Shown here: positions 1-6,912 of the stretch, one piece after another
Numbering within the stretch: position 1 is the first letter of the stretch
How the letters are laid out: each line of letters starts with the position of its first letter
Assembly: GCA_036525295.1 (NCBI GenBank)
Contig: DATDAQ010000117.1
Span: 1-16,537 of the forward strand
DNA from: VRUE01 sp036525295
GTDB taxonomy: Bacteria > Actinomycetota > Thermoleophilia > Solirubrobacterales > 70-9
Direction of reading: 5' to 3'
Length of the DNA stretch: 16,537 bases
Position numbers and translations under genes: made by a program
The notes under the pieces: generated by a model
Seen by the model: the letters and a program-made list of their open reading frames with translations, nothing else
Database searches by the model: none
Told to the model about the DNA's origin: nothing

Positions 1-1464
1 GTGGGGGGGGCCCCCGGCGCCCCAGCACTGCGGCTCGTGGTGGAGCGACTGGATGCGCCCGTCGATTCCGAGGCGGCATTCATGCACCTCTACGGAGATA
101 GTGAGAACGCCTTCTGGCTGGACAGCAGCGACACCGTCGACCGGGGGCGCTTCTCTTTCATCGGCGACGCGAGCGGGCCATTGGCGGCGACGATCTCCTA
201 CGACGTCGAGGCGCGGGAGATACGGATCGAGCGGGGCGGGAAGGTCGAGCTGCGGCGGGAATCGATCTTCGAGTACCTGAGGGAGGAGCTGGGGAGGCTG
301 CGCTTGCCAAATGTGGGGCTTCCGTTCGACTTCGATTGTGGCTTCGTTGGCTACTTCGGCTACGAGCTGAAGGCCGAGTGCGGGGGAGGGGCCGCGCACC
401 GCTCTCCCCATCCGGACGCGGCCTTCGTCTTCGCGGATCGGCTGATTGCCTTCGACCACGAGGAGGACTGCGCCTACGTGCTCTCCCTCGTTGCGCCGGG
501 GGGAGAGAAGCTGGCCGAGCGATGGATCGAGGTCACACGGCGGCAGCTGCTCTCCTTGCCGGAGATTGGAGAGCCCGATGCGGCGAGCAGCCTGGATGCG
601 CCTGACTTCGAGCTTGCCCGCGACCGGGATGGCTACCTCGCCGACATTGCAACCTGCAAGCGCCACCTGAGCGAAGGCGAGAGCTATGAGGTCTGCCTGA
701 CGAACGAGGTTCGCGCCGAGGTGGATGCCGACCCGCTGGATGTCTACCGGCGCCTGCGCCGGCTCAACCCGGCGCCGTACTCCGCCTTCCTGCGCTTCGG
801 CGAGCTTGCCGTGCTCAGCTCCTCCCCCGAGCGGTTCCTGCGCGTCGGTCGCGACCGCTGGGCTGAGGCCAGACCCGTCAAGGGCACAAGCCGGCGCGGG
901 GAGACCTCGGCCGAGGACACTCTCCTCGCCGAGCGCCTTCGGCTTGACGAGAAGTGCCGGGCCGAGAACATGATGATCGCCGACCTCCTCCGCAACGACC
1001 TCGGCTCCGTTTGTAGGGTCGGCAGCGTCCGGGTGCCGGCGCTGATCGAGGTGGAGACGCACGCAACCGTCCATCAGCTCGTCACCACGGTTCGCGGCCA
1101 GCTGCGCGAGGACGTCACTCCGACGGAATGCATCAGGGCCTGCTTCCCGCCCGGGTCGATGACCGGGGCGCCGAAAGAGCGGACGATGGAGATCGTTGAC
1201 GAGCTCGAGGGAGGGGCTCGCGGCGTGTACTCGGGGGCGATCGGCTACCTCGGGCTCGGCGGAGGTTGCGACCTCAGCGTCGTGATCAGGACGATCGTTA
1301 TCGACGGCGATTCGGCCAGCATCGGCGTAGGCGGTGCGATCGTGATGCAGTCCGACCCCGACGAGGAGTACCAGGAGATGCTGCTCAAGGCCCGGGCGCC
1401 GATGCAGGCGATCGGGCCCCAGGGCGTATCCGGCAGGGGTCCTAAAGTCTTTGAGCGTGCCTGA
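1..1464 (+). CDS. pabB: Aminodeoxychorismate synthase component I (PabB), probably 5'-truncated
   Basis: Cytoplasmic chorismate-utilising enzyme that makes 4-amino-4-deoxychorismate for folate. The 487 visible residues cover the N-terminal and catalytic domains of the anthranilate synthase I/PabB family. Seen: a YEVCLTNEV segment near residue 230, PVKGT with K294 (PabB-type enzymes carry Lys here, where TrpE has Ala), NDLGSV near 332, ETHATVHQL near 350, and CFPPGSMTGAPK at 381-392. K294 argues for PabB rather than TrpE. The reading frame is open from base 1, and the first residues (GAPALRLVVERLDAP) read like the linker found in actinobacterial PabA-PabB fusions. The GTG at base 1 is therefore probably not the real start, and a glutamine amidotransferase domain may lie just outside. 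No gene follows closely in the folate pathway. Certain as to family; the missing N-terminus is inference. Confidence 0.9.
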   Translation: MGGAPGAPALRLVVERLDAPVDSEAAFMHLYGDSENAFWLDSSDTVDRGRFSFIGDASGPLAATISYDVEAREIRIERGGKVELRRESIFEYLREELGRLRLPNVGLPFDFDCGFVGYFGYELKAECGGGAAHRSPHPDAAFVFADRLIAFDHEEDCAYVLSLVAPGGEKLAERWIEVTRRQLLSLPEIGEPDAASSLDAPDFELARDRDGYLADIATCKRHLSEGESYEVCLTNEVRAEVDADPLDVYRRLRRLNPAPYSAFLRFGELAVLSSSPERFLRVGRDRWAEARPVKGTSRRGETSAEDTLLAERLRLDEKCRAENMMIADLLRNDLGSVCRVGSVRVPALIEVETHATVHQLVTTVRGQLREDVTPTECIRACFPPGSMTGAPKERTMEIVDELEGGARGVYSGAIGYLGLGGGCDLSVVIRTIVIDGDSASIGVGGAIVMQSDPDEEYQEMLLKARAPMQAIGPQGVSGRGPKVFERA

Positions 1465-1512
1465 AGGCGCCCTGGAATACTTGCCCGCGAGATTCGGCGC
1501 GGAGGGGAACAG

Positions 1513-1818
1513 ATGACGACTGTCTGCCGGGCTGGCGCGCTGGCGCTATTGGCTCTCGCCTTCGCGTTGGCGGTTGCCGGCTGCGGGGAAACGATCATCG
1601 ACTCTGCGAAGGCAGAGGACACGATCGAGCAGAACCTCGAACGTGCCACCGGCCAAAAGGTGGCCTCGGTCGAGTGCCCGTCGAGCGTCGAGGTCGTCAA
1701 GGACGCGACCTTCGAGTGCACGGTGAGCTTCGCCGGCGGGAAGCGCGAAACGGCGACCCTGAAGATCCTCAACGAAGATGCCGATTTCTCACTGACGAAC
1801 CTCCGACCCCTCGAGTAG
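1513..1818 (+). CDS. DUF4333 lipoprotein
   Basis: Small predicted lipoprotein, 101 residues. A hydrophobic signal (residues 7-22, Ala/Leu-rich) ends in the lipobox VAGC, with C24 as the lipidated residue, so it should be anchored to the outer face of the membrane. The rest matches the DUF4333 pattern common in actinobacteria: an N-terminal helix (AEDTIEQNLERATGQ), then VECPSSVEV and a FECTVSF strand with the usual paired cysteines (C55 and C68). Function is not known; such proteins are often compared with small periplasmic beta-domains. A clean ribosome-binding site GGAGGGG (1501-1507) lies 5 bases before the ATG and fixes the start. The CAP gene begins 11 bases after its stop, so the two are probably co-transcribed. 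Confidence 0.85.
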   Translation: MTTVCRAGALALLALAFALAVAGCGETIIDSAKAEDTIEQNLERATGQKVASVECPSSVEVVKDATFECTVSFAGGKRETATLKILNEDADFSLTNLRPLE

Positions 1819-1829
1819 GCACGAGTCCG

Positions 1830-2393
1830 ATGAGTCCACTGAAGTTGATCTGCATCCTGCTGTTGGTCGCCTCCGTCGGCCTGTGCTTGCCGGCTGCCGG
1901 ATACGGCGACGAGCGCTCTCCCCGTTGTGGCGAGGCCTTCCAGTCCCCAGGGGTGGCCACCGAGCACCAGCTGCGCACCTCGGTTCTCTGCCTGGTCAAC
2001 CTTGCACGCGAGAGGAACGGGATCGCGCCCCTCGAGTTCAACCTCGCGCTGCGCAAGTCCGCAGAGGCCCACTCGCTCAGCATGGTGAGGAGCGGCATCC
2101 TCTCCCACTATGGCCCGAGCGGCAGCACGCCGACCACCAGGGTGGCCCACTCCGGCTACCTGGCACGCGTCTCGAGCTTCCGCGTGGCCGAGAACATCGG
2201 CGCGGGACGGGGTCAGGAGTTCGGCTCGCCGATGAACATCGTGCGGATGTGGATGGACAGCCCCCCCCACCGGCAGAACATCCTCGATTCCGGCCTGCGG
2301 GACTTCGGCGTCGGCGTCGCCTTTGGCGACCCGCTCGGCGGCGGTCGAGATGCCGCCACCTACACGCTTGTCTTCGGCGTCCGAAGCCGTTAG
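1830..2393 (+). CDS. Secreted CAP/SCP (YkwD-like) domain protein
   Basis: 187-residue exported protein. Residues 1-24 form a signal peptide (MSPLKL, a Leu/Ile/Val core, then PAAG). The mature part is one CAP domain of the bacterial YkwD class: CLVNLARERNG near 54-64, EAHSLSM with H81, SHYG with H93, AENIG with E121, and WMDSPPHRQNIL with H147. All four residues of the CAP cavity (two His, Glu, His) are therefore present. Bacterial CAP proteins are extracellular or wall-associated and of mostly unknown activity. The ATG at 1830 is chosen because it directly precedes the signal peptide; upstream in-frame sequence reads as the shadow of the lipoprotein gene. It follows the DUF4333 gene by 11 bases. 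A second CAP protein lies on the other strand at 8243-8851. Confidence 0.88.
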   Translation: MSPLKLICILLLVASVGLCLPAAGYGDERSPRCGEAFQSPGVATEHQLRTSVLCLVNLARERNGIAPLEFNLALRKSAEAHSLSMVRSGILSHYGPSGSTPTTRVAHSGYLARVSSFRVAENIGAGRGQEFGSPMNIVRMWMDSPPHRQNILDSGLRDFGVGVAFGDPLGGGRDAATYTLVFGVRSR

Positions 2394-2440
2394 CCGCAGA
2401 AAGCGACCTACCGTCCCGCCCCGGCTTCAGGCCCTGTAAG

Positions 2441-2453
2441 TAGAGTTCTGTAG
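2441..2453 (+). promoter_or_regulatory. Possible -10 element for a leaderless pckG transcript
   Basis: TAGAGT (2441-2446) fits the actinobacterial TANNNT -10 pattern and ends 7 bases before the ATG of pckG. No Shine-Dalgarno sequence is visible before that ATG. Transcription starting about 7 bases after the -10 would begin at the start codon. No convincing -35 was seen. This is inference from spacing only. Confidence 0.35.
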
Positions 2454-4262
2454 ATGAGCCAAATGACCACGGCCGACGCGCCGACCACGCACGCAAAGCT
2501 CCTCGACTGGGTCGGGGAGATCGCAGATTTGACCCAGCCCGAGGCCGTCCACTGGTGCGACGGTTCGGCGGAGGAGTACGACCGCCTCGCCCAGGTCCTG
2601 ATCGACGCCGGCACCTTCGAGCGTCTCTCCGACGCCAAGCGACCCAACTCCTATCTTGCCCTCTCCGACCCCGCCGACGTCGCCCGGGTCGAAGACCGCA
2701 CCTTCATCTGCTCCAAGCGCGAGGTGGATGCCGGGCCGACCAACAACTGGCGCGATCCCGCCGAGATGCGGGGGATGCTGAACGGCCTCTTCGAGGGTTG
2801 CATGGCCGGGCGCACCATGTACGTCGTGCCCTTCTCGATGGGCCCGCTTGGCTCGCCGATCGCTCACATCGGCGTGCAGCTGACCGACTCTCCCTACGTC
2901 GCCGTCTCGATGCGGATCATGACCCGGATGGGCAAGGGCGCCCTCGACGTGCTCGGCACGGATGGCGAGTTCGTCCCCTGCGTGCACTCGGTCGGCATGC
3001 CCCTGGCCGAGGGGGCCGAAGACGTCCCCTGGCCCTGCAACGAGGACAACAAGTACATCGTCCACTACCCCGAGACGCGCGAGATCTGGTCATACGGCTC
3101 CGGCTACGGCGGCAACGCGCTGCTCGGCAAGAAGTGCTTCGCGCTGCGGATCGCCTCCGCGATGGCCCGCGACGAGGGCTGGCTGGCCGAGCATATGCTG
3201 ATCCTCAAGCTGACCTCGCCCGAGGGCACGGTCAAGTACGTGACTGGCGCCTTCCCCTCCGCCTGCGGCAAGACCAACCTGGCGATGCTGATTCCCACCA
3301 TCCCGGGCTGGAAGGTCGAGACGGTCGGCGACGACATCGCCTGGATGAAGTTCGGCTCCGACGGCCGCCTCTACGCGGTCAACCCCGAGGCGGGGTTCTT
3401 CGGCGTCGCGCCGGGCACCGGCGAGGCGACCAACCCGAACGCGATGCGCACGATCGAGAGCAACTCGATCTTCACCAACTGCGCCAAAACCGACGACGGT
3501 GACGTCTGGTGGGAGGGGATGACCAGCGAGCCGCCCGAGCACCTGGTCGACTGGCACGGCGACGACTGGACGCCCGAGTCCCAGGAGCCCTCCTCGCACC
3601 CGAACGCGCGCTTCACGACGCCGGCGGCGCAGTGCCCGACGATCGCCCCGGAGTGGGAAGACCCGGCCGGCGTGCCGATCGACGCCTTCCTCTTCGGCGG
3701 CCGCCGCGCCACTGCGGTGCCGCTCGTCCACGAGGCCTTCGACTGGGAGCACGGCGTCTTCCTCGGCGCGACGATGTCCTCCGAGAAGACCGCCGCGGCG
3801 TCCGGCAACGTCGGCGAACTGCGCTTCGACCCGATGGCGATGCTGCCCTTCTGCGGCTACAACATGGCCGACTACTTCGCGCACTGGCTCGAGGCCGGCA
3901 AACGCGAGGGCGCCGAGCTGCCGCGGATCTTCTACGTCAACTGGTTCCGCAAGGACGCCGACGGCAAGTTCCTCTGGCCCGGCTTCGGCGAGAACAGCCG
4001 CGTGCTCGAGTGGGTCTTCCGCCGCTGCGAGGGCACGGCCGGTGCGGTCGAGACACCGATCGGCTTGTTGCCGAGCGCGGGAGCGATCGACACCGAGGGG
4101 CTCAACATCTCGGCGGAGGCGATGCAGGAGCTGCTCTCCGTCGACGAGGACCTCGTCCGCGAGCAACTGCCCCAGGTCAAGGAGCACCTGGCCCGCTTCG
4201 GCGAACGCCTGCCGGACCAGCTGAAAACGCAGCTGCAGAACCTAGAGCAGCGCCTCGGCTAA
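2454..4262 (+). CDS. pckG: Phosphoenolpyruvate carboxykinase (GTP)
   Basis: Converts oxaloacetate and GTP to PEP, CO2 and GDP, the first committed step of gluconeogenesis from C4 acids. At 602 residues it is the normal size of the GTP class. Seen: the RIMTRMG segment near 150, YGGNALLGKKC near 220, the P-loop-like kinase motif FPSACGKTN at 267-275 with the active-site C271 and K273, DDIAWMKF near 293, FGGRR near 417, and NWFRKDADGKFLWPGFGENSR near 497-517 for guanine and ribose contacts. ATP-class enzymes lack the ACGKTN form. The ATG at 2454 is preferred; a second ATG is three codons later. The 60-base gap upstream holds no clear ribosome-binding site but a TANNNT box close to the start. The 3' end borders the integrase remnant, and the frame is intact up to its TAA. 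Confidence 0.97.
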   Translation: MSQMTTADAPTTHAKLLDWVGEIADLTQPEAVHWCDGSAEEYDRLAQVLIDAGTFERLSDAKRPNSYLALSDPADVARVEDRTFICSKREVDAGPTNNWRDPAEMRGMLNGLFEGCMAGRTMYVVPFSMGPLGSPIAHIGVQLTDSPYVAVSMRIMTRMGKGALDVLGTDGEFVPCVHSVGMPLAEGAEDVPWPCNEDNKYIVHYPETREIWSYGSGYGGNALLGKKCFALRIASAMARDEGWLAEHMLILKLTSPEGTVKYVTGAFPSACGKTNLAMLIPTIPGWKVETVGDDIAWMKFGSDGRLYAVNPEAGFFGVAPGTGEATNPNAMRTIESNSIFTNCAKTDDGDVWWEGMTSEPPEHLVDWHGDDWTPESQEPSSHPNARFTTPAAQCPTIAPEWEDPAGVPIDAFLFGGRRATAVPLVHEAFDWEHGVFLGATMSSEKTAAASGNVGELRFDPMAMLPFCGYNMADYFAHWLEAGKREGAELPRIFYVNWFRKDADGKFLWPGFGENSRVLEWVFRRCEGTAGAVETPIGLLPSAGAIDTEGLNISAEAMQELLSVDEDLVREQLPQVKEHLARFGERLPDQLKTQLQNLEQRLG

Positions 4263-4273
4263 CCCCCAGCTAA

Positions 4274-4500
4274 GCCGTCGCGGGCTACCAGGGACGCCAC
4301 GGGTACCCGGCGTCCGGCCAGCAACCCCTCAGCAGCTTCATGGGCCAGGGCAGCATCGAGGTGCGTTCGACCTGTACGGCCACATAAGGCCCGTTACCGT
4401 TACGGCGGCCGAGGCGACGGCGCTGCTGGACAGCATCCTGGGCGGCGTGGGAGGTGGGCGAGGGTCTCGACGCAACTCGGAGGGCGATTTGGCGGCCTAA
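4274..4500 (+). pseudogene. Tyrosine integrase C-terminal remnant, frameshifted
   Basis: Degraded 3' end of a tyrosine recombinase. One frame reads an ASGQQPLSSFMGQGSIEV segment (4310-4363), the usual block before the nucleophile. After GTG at 4361-4363 only CG remains of the next codon, and the following frame reads FDLYGHIRP (from 4366), then TAAEATALLDSIL and a short tail to TAA at 4498-4500. Restoring one base before CG gives EVTFDLYGH, the classic integrase active-site segment, with the nucleophilic Tyr at 4375-4377. Upstream only an RH pair (4295-4300) is left of the preceding box, and a stop at 4271 closes that frame; the catalytic core is missing. So the gene is both truncated and frameshifted. 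It abuts the pckG stop and precedes a DUF3800 gene, as expected for the edge of an old integrated element. The frameshift alone could be a sequencing error; the missing core could not. Confidence 0.75.
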
Positions 4501-4521
4501 ATGGCATCGGGGGCGTCTGAT

Positions 4522-4538
4522 TGCATTCCCTGAATGCA
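4522..4538. repeat. Short inverted repeat (TGCATTC / GAATGCA)
   Basis: Perfect 7-base arms separated by CCT, just after the integrase remnant in the gap before the DUF3800 gene. It could be an operator, a recombinase site or a small hairpin. No poly-T follows, so it is not a typical terminator. Confidence 0.4.
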
Positions 4539-4581
4539 CGTAAAGTCGTACCCCGCACATTCTTGCTTGATGAACTGCCCA

Positions 4582-4609
4582 TTGACTACTGGCCTGATTT
4601 CGGTAGGCT
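4582..4609 (+). promoter_or_regulatory. Possible sigma-70-type promoter for the DUF3800 gene
   Basis: TTGACT (4582-4587) and TAGGCT (4604-4609) are separated by 16 bases and fit -35 and TANNNT -10 patterns. It would give a leader of about 100 bases containing both GGCCGC hairpins described next. Pattern-based only. Confidence 0.35.
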
Positions 4610-4627
4610 GTGGACATACAAATCGTG

Positions 4628-4658
4628 CGGGCCGCAAGGCCAGCACTTGGGCGGCCCG
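4628..4658 (+). repeat. GC-rich inverted repeat in the DUF3800 leader
   Basis: CGGGCCGC (4628-4635) and GCGGCCCG (4651-4658) are perfect 8-base complementary arms around a 15-base loop. In RNA this would be a stable stem. It shares the GGCCGC/GCGGCC core with the next repeat, so alternative pairings between the two are possible. Confidence 0.5.
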
Positions 4659-4676
4659 TAGCTGGTCGCCCGTCCT

Positions 4677-4702
4677 CCAAGGCCGCCATAGAGCGGCCTT
4701 GG
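4677..4702 (+). repeat. Perfect hairpin 19 bases before the DUF3800 start
   Basis: CCAAGGCCGC (4677-4686) and GCGGCCTTGG (4693-4702) form a perfect 10-base stem with a 6-base loop. It has no U-run after it, so rho-independent termination is unlikely. The start codon at 4722 and a CCAGGGGCC stretch (4708-4716) that could serve as ribosome-binding site follow directly. It may be a leader structure or the operator/att-type end of the mobile element. Confidence 0.55.
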
Positions 4703-4721
4703 CTATTCCAGGGGCCTGAAA

Positions 4722-5645
4722 ATGCGGCTCTGCTACGTGGATGAGTCGGGCACGGCAGAGACGTTGGTTGAAGCTGACCCTAACCAGCAGCCCGTCATCG
4801 TCATCGCGGGGGTATCCCTGCCCGAGTGCGACCTCACCAAGATTACCCATGACTGGATCGGCCTCAAGAAGCGGTTCGACCCAGTTTTGGCAAAGACCGG
4901 GCACGGATGGCTCGACGCAATCCTTCACGAAGTGAAGGGCGCCAACCTCCGCAAGGGGTTCCGCGCCAAAGCTTCCAGGCGGCAGCGTAAGCGGGCTATC
5001 GGGGTGATGGACGGCACCCTGAAGCTGCTGGAGAAGTACGACGCGAAGATCCTCGGGCGCGTCTGGATGAAGCGCCTGGACACGGAGAACGACGACATGG
5101 GCATCCACGCGAGCAGCTTGCAGTTCATCTGCCGGGGATTTGATGCCAGCTTGCCCAAGGAGGAGCGGGGGATGGTGGTCGTCGACAGTCAGACCTACCA
5201 GCACAACCACCGCCTGGCCCACTCCATCTTCACCCAGCGGTTCGGCAAACACCCGAAACACTTGGGGCTCGTCGATATGCCGGTATTCGGTCACAGCGAC
5301 AACCACGCTGGACTCCAGATCGCCGACCTGCTCTGCTCAGCGATCTTGGCGCCCACTGCCAGCGCGGTCTACGCGGGCAAATACGAGAAGTGGAACACCC
5401 ACTGCCAGTCCGGCTACTTGGATATTCGAGAACGATTCGGCGGCCGCCTCGATGCCCTGACGTACCAGTGGAAGCACCCCAAGACGGGCAAGACTTGTCC
5501 GAGCGTGATCGTCAATGATCCGATCAGCAAGCGGGGTGCCCGCCTGATGTGGGGCCCAGCCTCGGTCAGCAAGCCGGTCAAACGGAGCAGGAGATCAGGC
5601 GGTCGGCGGCGTCGCGGTCGGGCCCAAAAAAAGAGCGACCGCTGA
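4722..5645 (+). CDS. DUF3800 domain protein
   Basis: 307-residue cytoplasmic protein of the DUF3800 family, whose fold is thought to be RNase H-like; the biochemical activity is not established. Seen: the N-terminal YVDESG (D7, E8), a strand with VVVDSQ (D155), and the C-terminal helix GLQIADLLCSAI (D202). These acidic residues are the family's candidate metal ligands, so the protein looks intact. The last 25 residues are a very basic tail (RRSGGRRRRGRAQKK), suited to nucleic-acid contact. DUF3800 genes are common on prophages, islands and near defence genes, and this one lies beside an integrase remnant. It uses more A/T-ending codons (TTG, GAT, AAA, ATT) than the genes on either side, in keeping with acquisition by transfer. 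The ATG at 4722 sits right before YVDESG, which fixes the N-terminus. Family is sure; role is unknown. Confidence 0.85.
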   Translation: MRLCYVDESGTAETLVEADPNQQPVIVIAGVSLPECDLTKITHDWIGLKKRFDPVLAKTGHGWLDAILHEVKGANLRKGFRAKASRRQRKRAIGVMDGTLKLLEKYDAKILGRVWMKRLDTENDDMGIHASSLQFICRGFDASLPKEERGMVVVDSQTYQHNHRLAHSIFTQRFGKHPKHLGLVDMPVFGHSDNHAGLQIADLLCSAILAPTASAVYAGKYEKWNTHCQSGYLDIRERFGGRLDALTYQWKHPKTGKTCPSVIVNDPISKRGARLMWGPASVSKPVKRSRRSGGRRRRGRAQKKSDR

Positions 5646-5652
5646 ACTCATT

Positions 5653-5669
5653 TGGCACTCCGCTGGCAC
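5653..5669. repeat. Tandem TGGCAC repeat, 11-base period
   Basis: TGGCAC occurs at 5653-5658 and again at 5664-5669, once per DNA helical turn, directly after the DUF3800 stop. The surrounding gap (5646-5748), between converging genes, also holds a weak AGCGGG/CCCGCT pair (5721-5726 and 5745-5750). The repeats could be protein-binding sites such as integrase arm sites, or chance. Confidence 0.3.
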
Positions 5670-5748
5670 CCCGTCGCTAGAATCCGCATGGACAAGCGGA
5701 AAGGTAGATTCCTAGATGTAAGCGGGTCGCTTGTTCTGGCGATTCCCG

Positions 5749-6801
5749 CTACAGCCCGTACGCCTCGGCCAAATCCGGGTCCTTGGCGGCCAGCATCTCG
5801 GCCAGCTCGACCATCACCTTGCACTGCTTCCAGGTGGCGTCGTCCTGCATCTTGCCGTCGATCATGTGGACGCCGCGGCCGTCGGGGATCGCCTCCAGCA
5901 CCTTCTTGGCGAACTTGACCTCTTCCGGCGGCGGGCTGAAGACCTTCTTGGCGATGCCGATCTGGACGGGATGCAGCGACCAGGCGCCGACGCAGCCCAT
6001 CAGGAAGGCGGCGCGGAACTGGGTCTCGCAGCCGGCGGTGTCCTTGATGTCGCCGAAGGGGCCGTAGAAGGGGAGGATCCCGGTGGCGGCGCAGGCGTCG
6101 ACCATGCGGGCGATCGAGTAGTGCCAGAGATCCTGCTGGGCGCTGACGCGGTCGGCCTCGGGATTCTCGGGATCGGCCGGGTCCTCCATCACTCGGTAAC
6201 CGGGGTGCCCCCCGCCGACCCGGGTGGTCTTCATCCGCCGCGAGGCGGCGAGGTCGGCTGGGCCGAAGCTCATCCCCTGCATGCGCGGGCTGGCGGCGGC
6301 GATCTCCTCGAGGTTGACGACGCCCTGCGCCGTCTCGAGGATCGCGTGGATCAGGATCGGGCGGTCGAGCCCGGCCTTCGCCTCGAGCTGGGCGAGCAGG
6401 CGGTCCACGTAGTGGATGTCCCAGGCGCCCTCGACCTTGGGCACCATCACGACCTCGAGCTGGTCGCCGATCTCGGTCACCAGCGTGGTCAGGTCGTCGA
6501 GTACCCAGGGGCTCTCCAGCGAGTTGACCCGGGTCCAGAGCGCGGTCTGGCCGAAGTCGGACTCCTTGGCGGCGCGGACCAAGCCGGCGCGCGCGGCCTC
6601 CTTGCGGTCGACCGGGATCGCGTCCTCGAGGTTGCCGAGCAGGATGTCGGTCTTCTCCGCGATGCCGGCCGCCTTTTCGACCATCTTCTCGTTGGAGAAG
6701 TCGAGGAAGTGGATCATCCGTGAGGGCTTCACGGGGATCTCGCGCAGCGGCTCGGGGGCGCCGATCGCCTGCGGCTGGAAGAAGTCTCTGGGGTTTCTCA
6801 C
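5749..6801 (-). CDS. mcl: L-malyl-CoA/beta-methylmalyl-CoA/citramalyl-CoA lyase (HpcH/HpaI-CitE family)
   Basis: Cleaves malyl-CoA to acetyl-CoA and glyoxylate and beta-methylmalyl-CoA to propionyl-CoA and glyoxylate (reversible). The 350-residue protein follows the Chloroflexus aurantiacus 3-hydroxypropionate-cycle lyase along its whole length as I remember that sequence: IGAPEP near 13, GNLEDAIPVDRKEAAR at 56-71, the R91 region, SPWVLDD, PKVEGAWDIH, LETAQG with metal ligand E156, GPADLAAS with D183, KTTRVGGGHP, YGPFGDIKD and IDGKMQDDATWKQ. It is therefore closer to Mcl than to citrate lyase CitE. The start is GTG at 6801, preceded by AGGAG (6806-6810 on the + strand as CTCCT). It is transcribed away from the 6913 gene and toward the DUF3800 gene. 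An acyl-CoA dehydrogenase and a MaoC hydratase further right could supply its substrate. Confidence 0.93.
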   Translation of the reverse strand: MRNPRDFFQPQAIGAPEPLREIPVKPSRMIHFLDFSNEKMVEKAAGIAEKTDILLGNLEDAIPVDRKEAARAGLVRAAKESDFGQTALWTRVNSLESPWVLDDLTTLVTEIGDQLEVVMVPKVEGAWDIHYVDRLLAQLEAKAGLDRPILIHAILETAQGVVNLEEIAAASPRMQGMSFGPADLAASRRMKTTRVGGGHPGYRVMEDPADPENPEADRVSAQQDLWHYSIARMVDACAATGILPFYGPFGDIKDTAGCETQFRAAFLMGCVGAWSLHPVQIGIAKKVFSPPPEEVKFAKKVLEAIPDGRGVHMIDGKMQDDATWKQCKVMVELAEMLAAKDPDLAEAYGL

Positions 6802-6912
6802 GCTGCTCCTCGCGTCGTTCGTTCGCTGGTCGGGCCGGAATCTAGATGAACCAGGAGACCGCCGCCGGCCTGGGGCAGAGGAGTTTGACCCCGGCTGCCG
6901 TACCTTGAACCG
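6802..6912. promoter_or_regulatory. Divergent intergenic region with possible -10 for the 6913 gene
   Basis: 111 bases between the start of mcl (minus strand) and the start of the 6913 gene (plus strand), so promoters for both must lie here or overlap. TACCTT (6901-6906) is a TANNNT-type box ending only 6 bases before the ATG at 6913, which suggests a leaderless transcript. TTGACC at 6885-6890 is too close to act as its -35. No strong palindrome was seen. Confidence 0.4.

Noticed and set aside
1245..2270. Long minus-strand frame over the PabB end, lipoprotein and CAP gene
   Set aside because: The opposite strand carries proteins with clear motifs and signals; this frame shows none and is a composition artefact.
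3090..4187. Long minus-strand frame opposite pckG
   Set aside because: Shadow of the conserved pckG reading frame; no domain seen.
5721..5750. AGCGGG / CCCGCT as a bidirectional terminator between the DUF3800 gene and mcl
   Set aside because: Six-base stem with an 18-base loop and no T-run on either strand; too weak to call a terminator.
4251..5772. CGCCTCGGCTAA at 4251-4262 and CGCCTCGGCCAA at 5761-5772 as an attachment-site duplication flanking the island
   Set aside because: Eleven of 12 bases match, but both copies are explained by coding sequence of pckG and mcl, and a match of this length is expected by chance in GC-rich DNA.
5688..5918. Plus-strand frame starting at ATG 5688, four bases after a TAGAAT box
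   Set aside because: After about 20 codons it runs antisense through mcl with a Pro/Arg/Ser-rich composition typical of shadow frames; only the first part lies in non-coding DNA.
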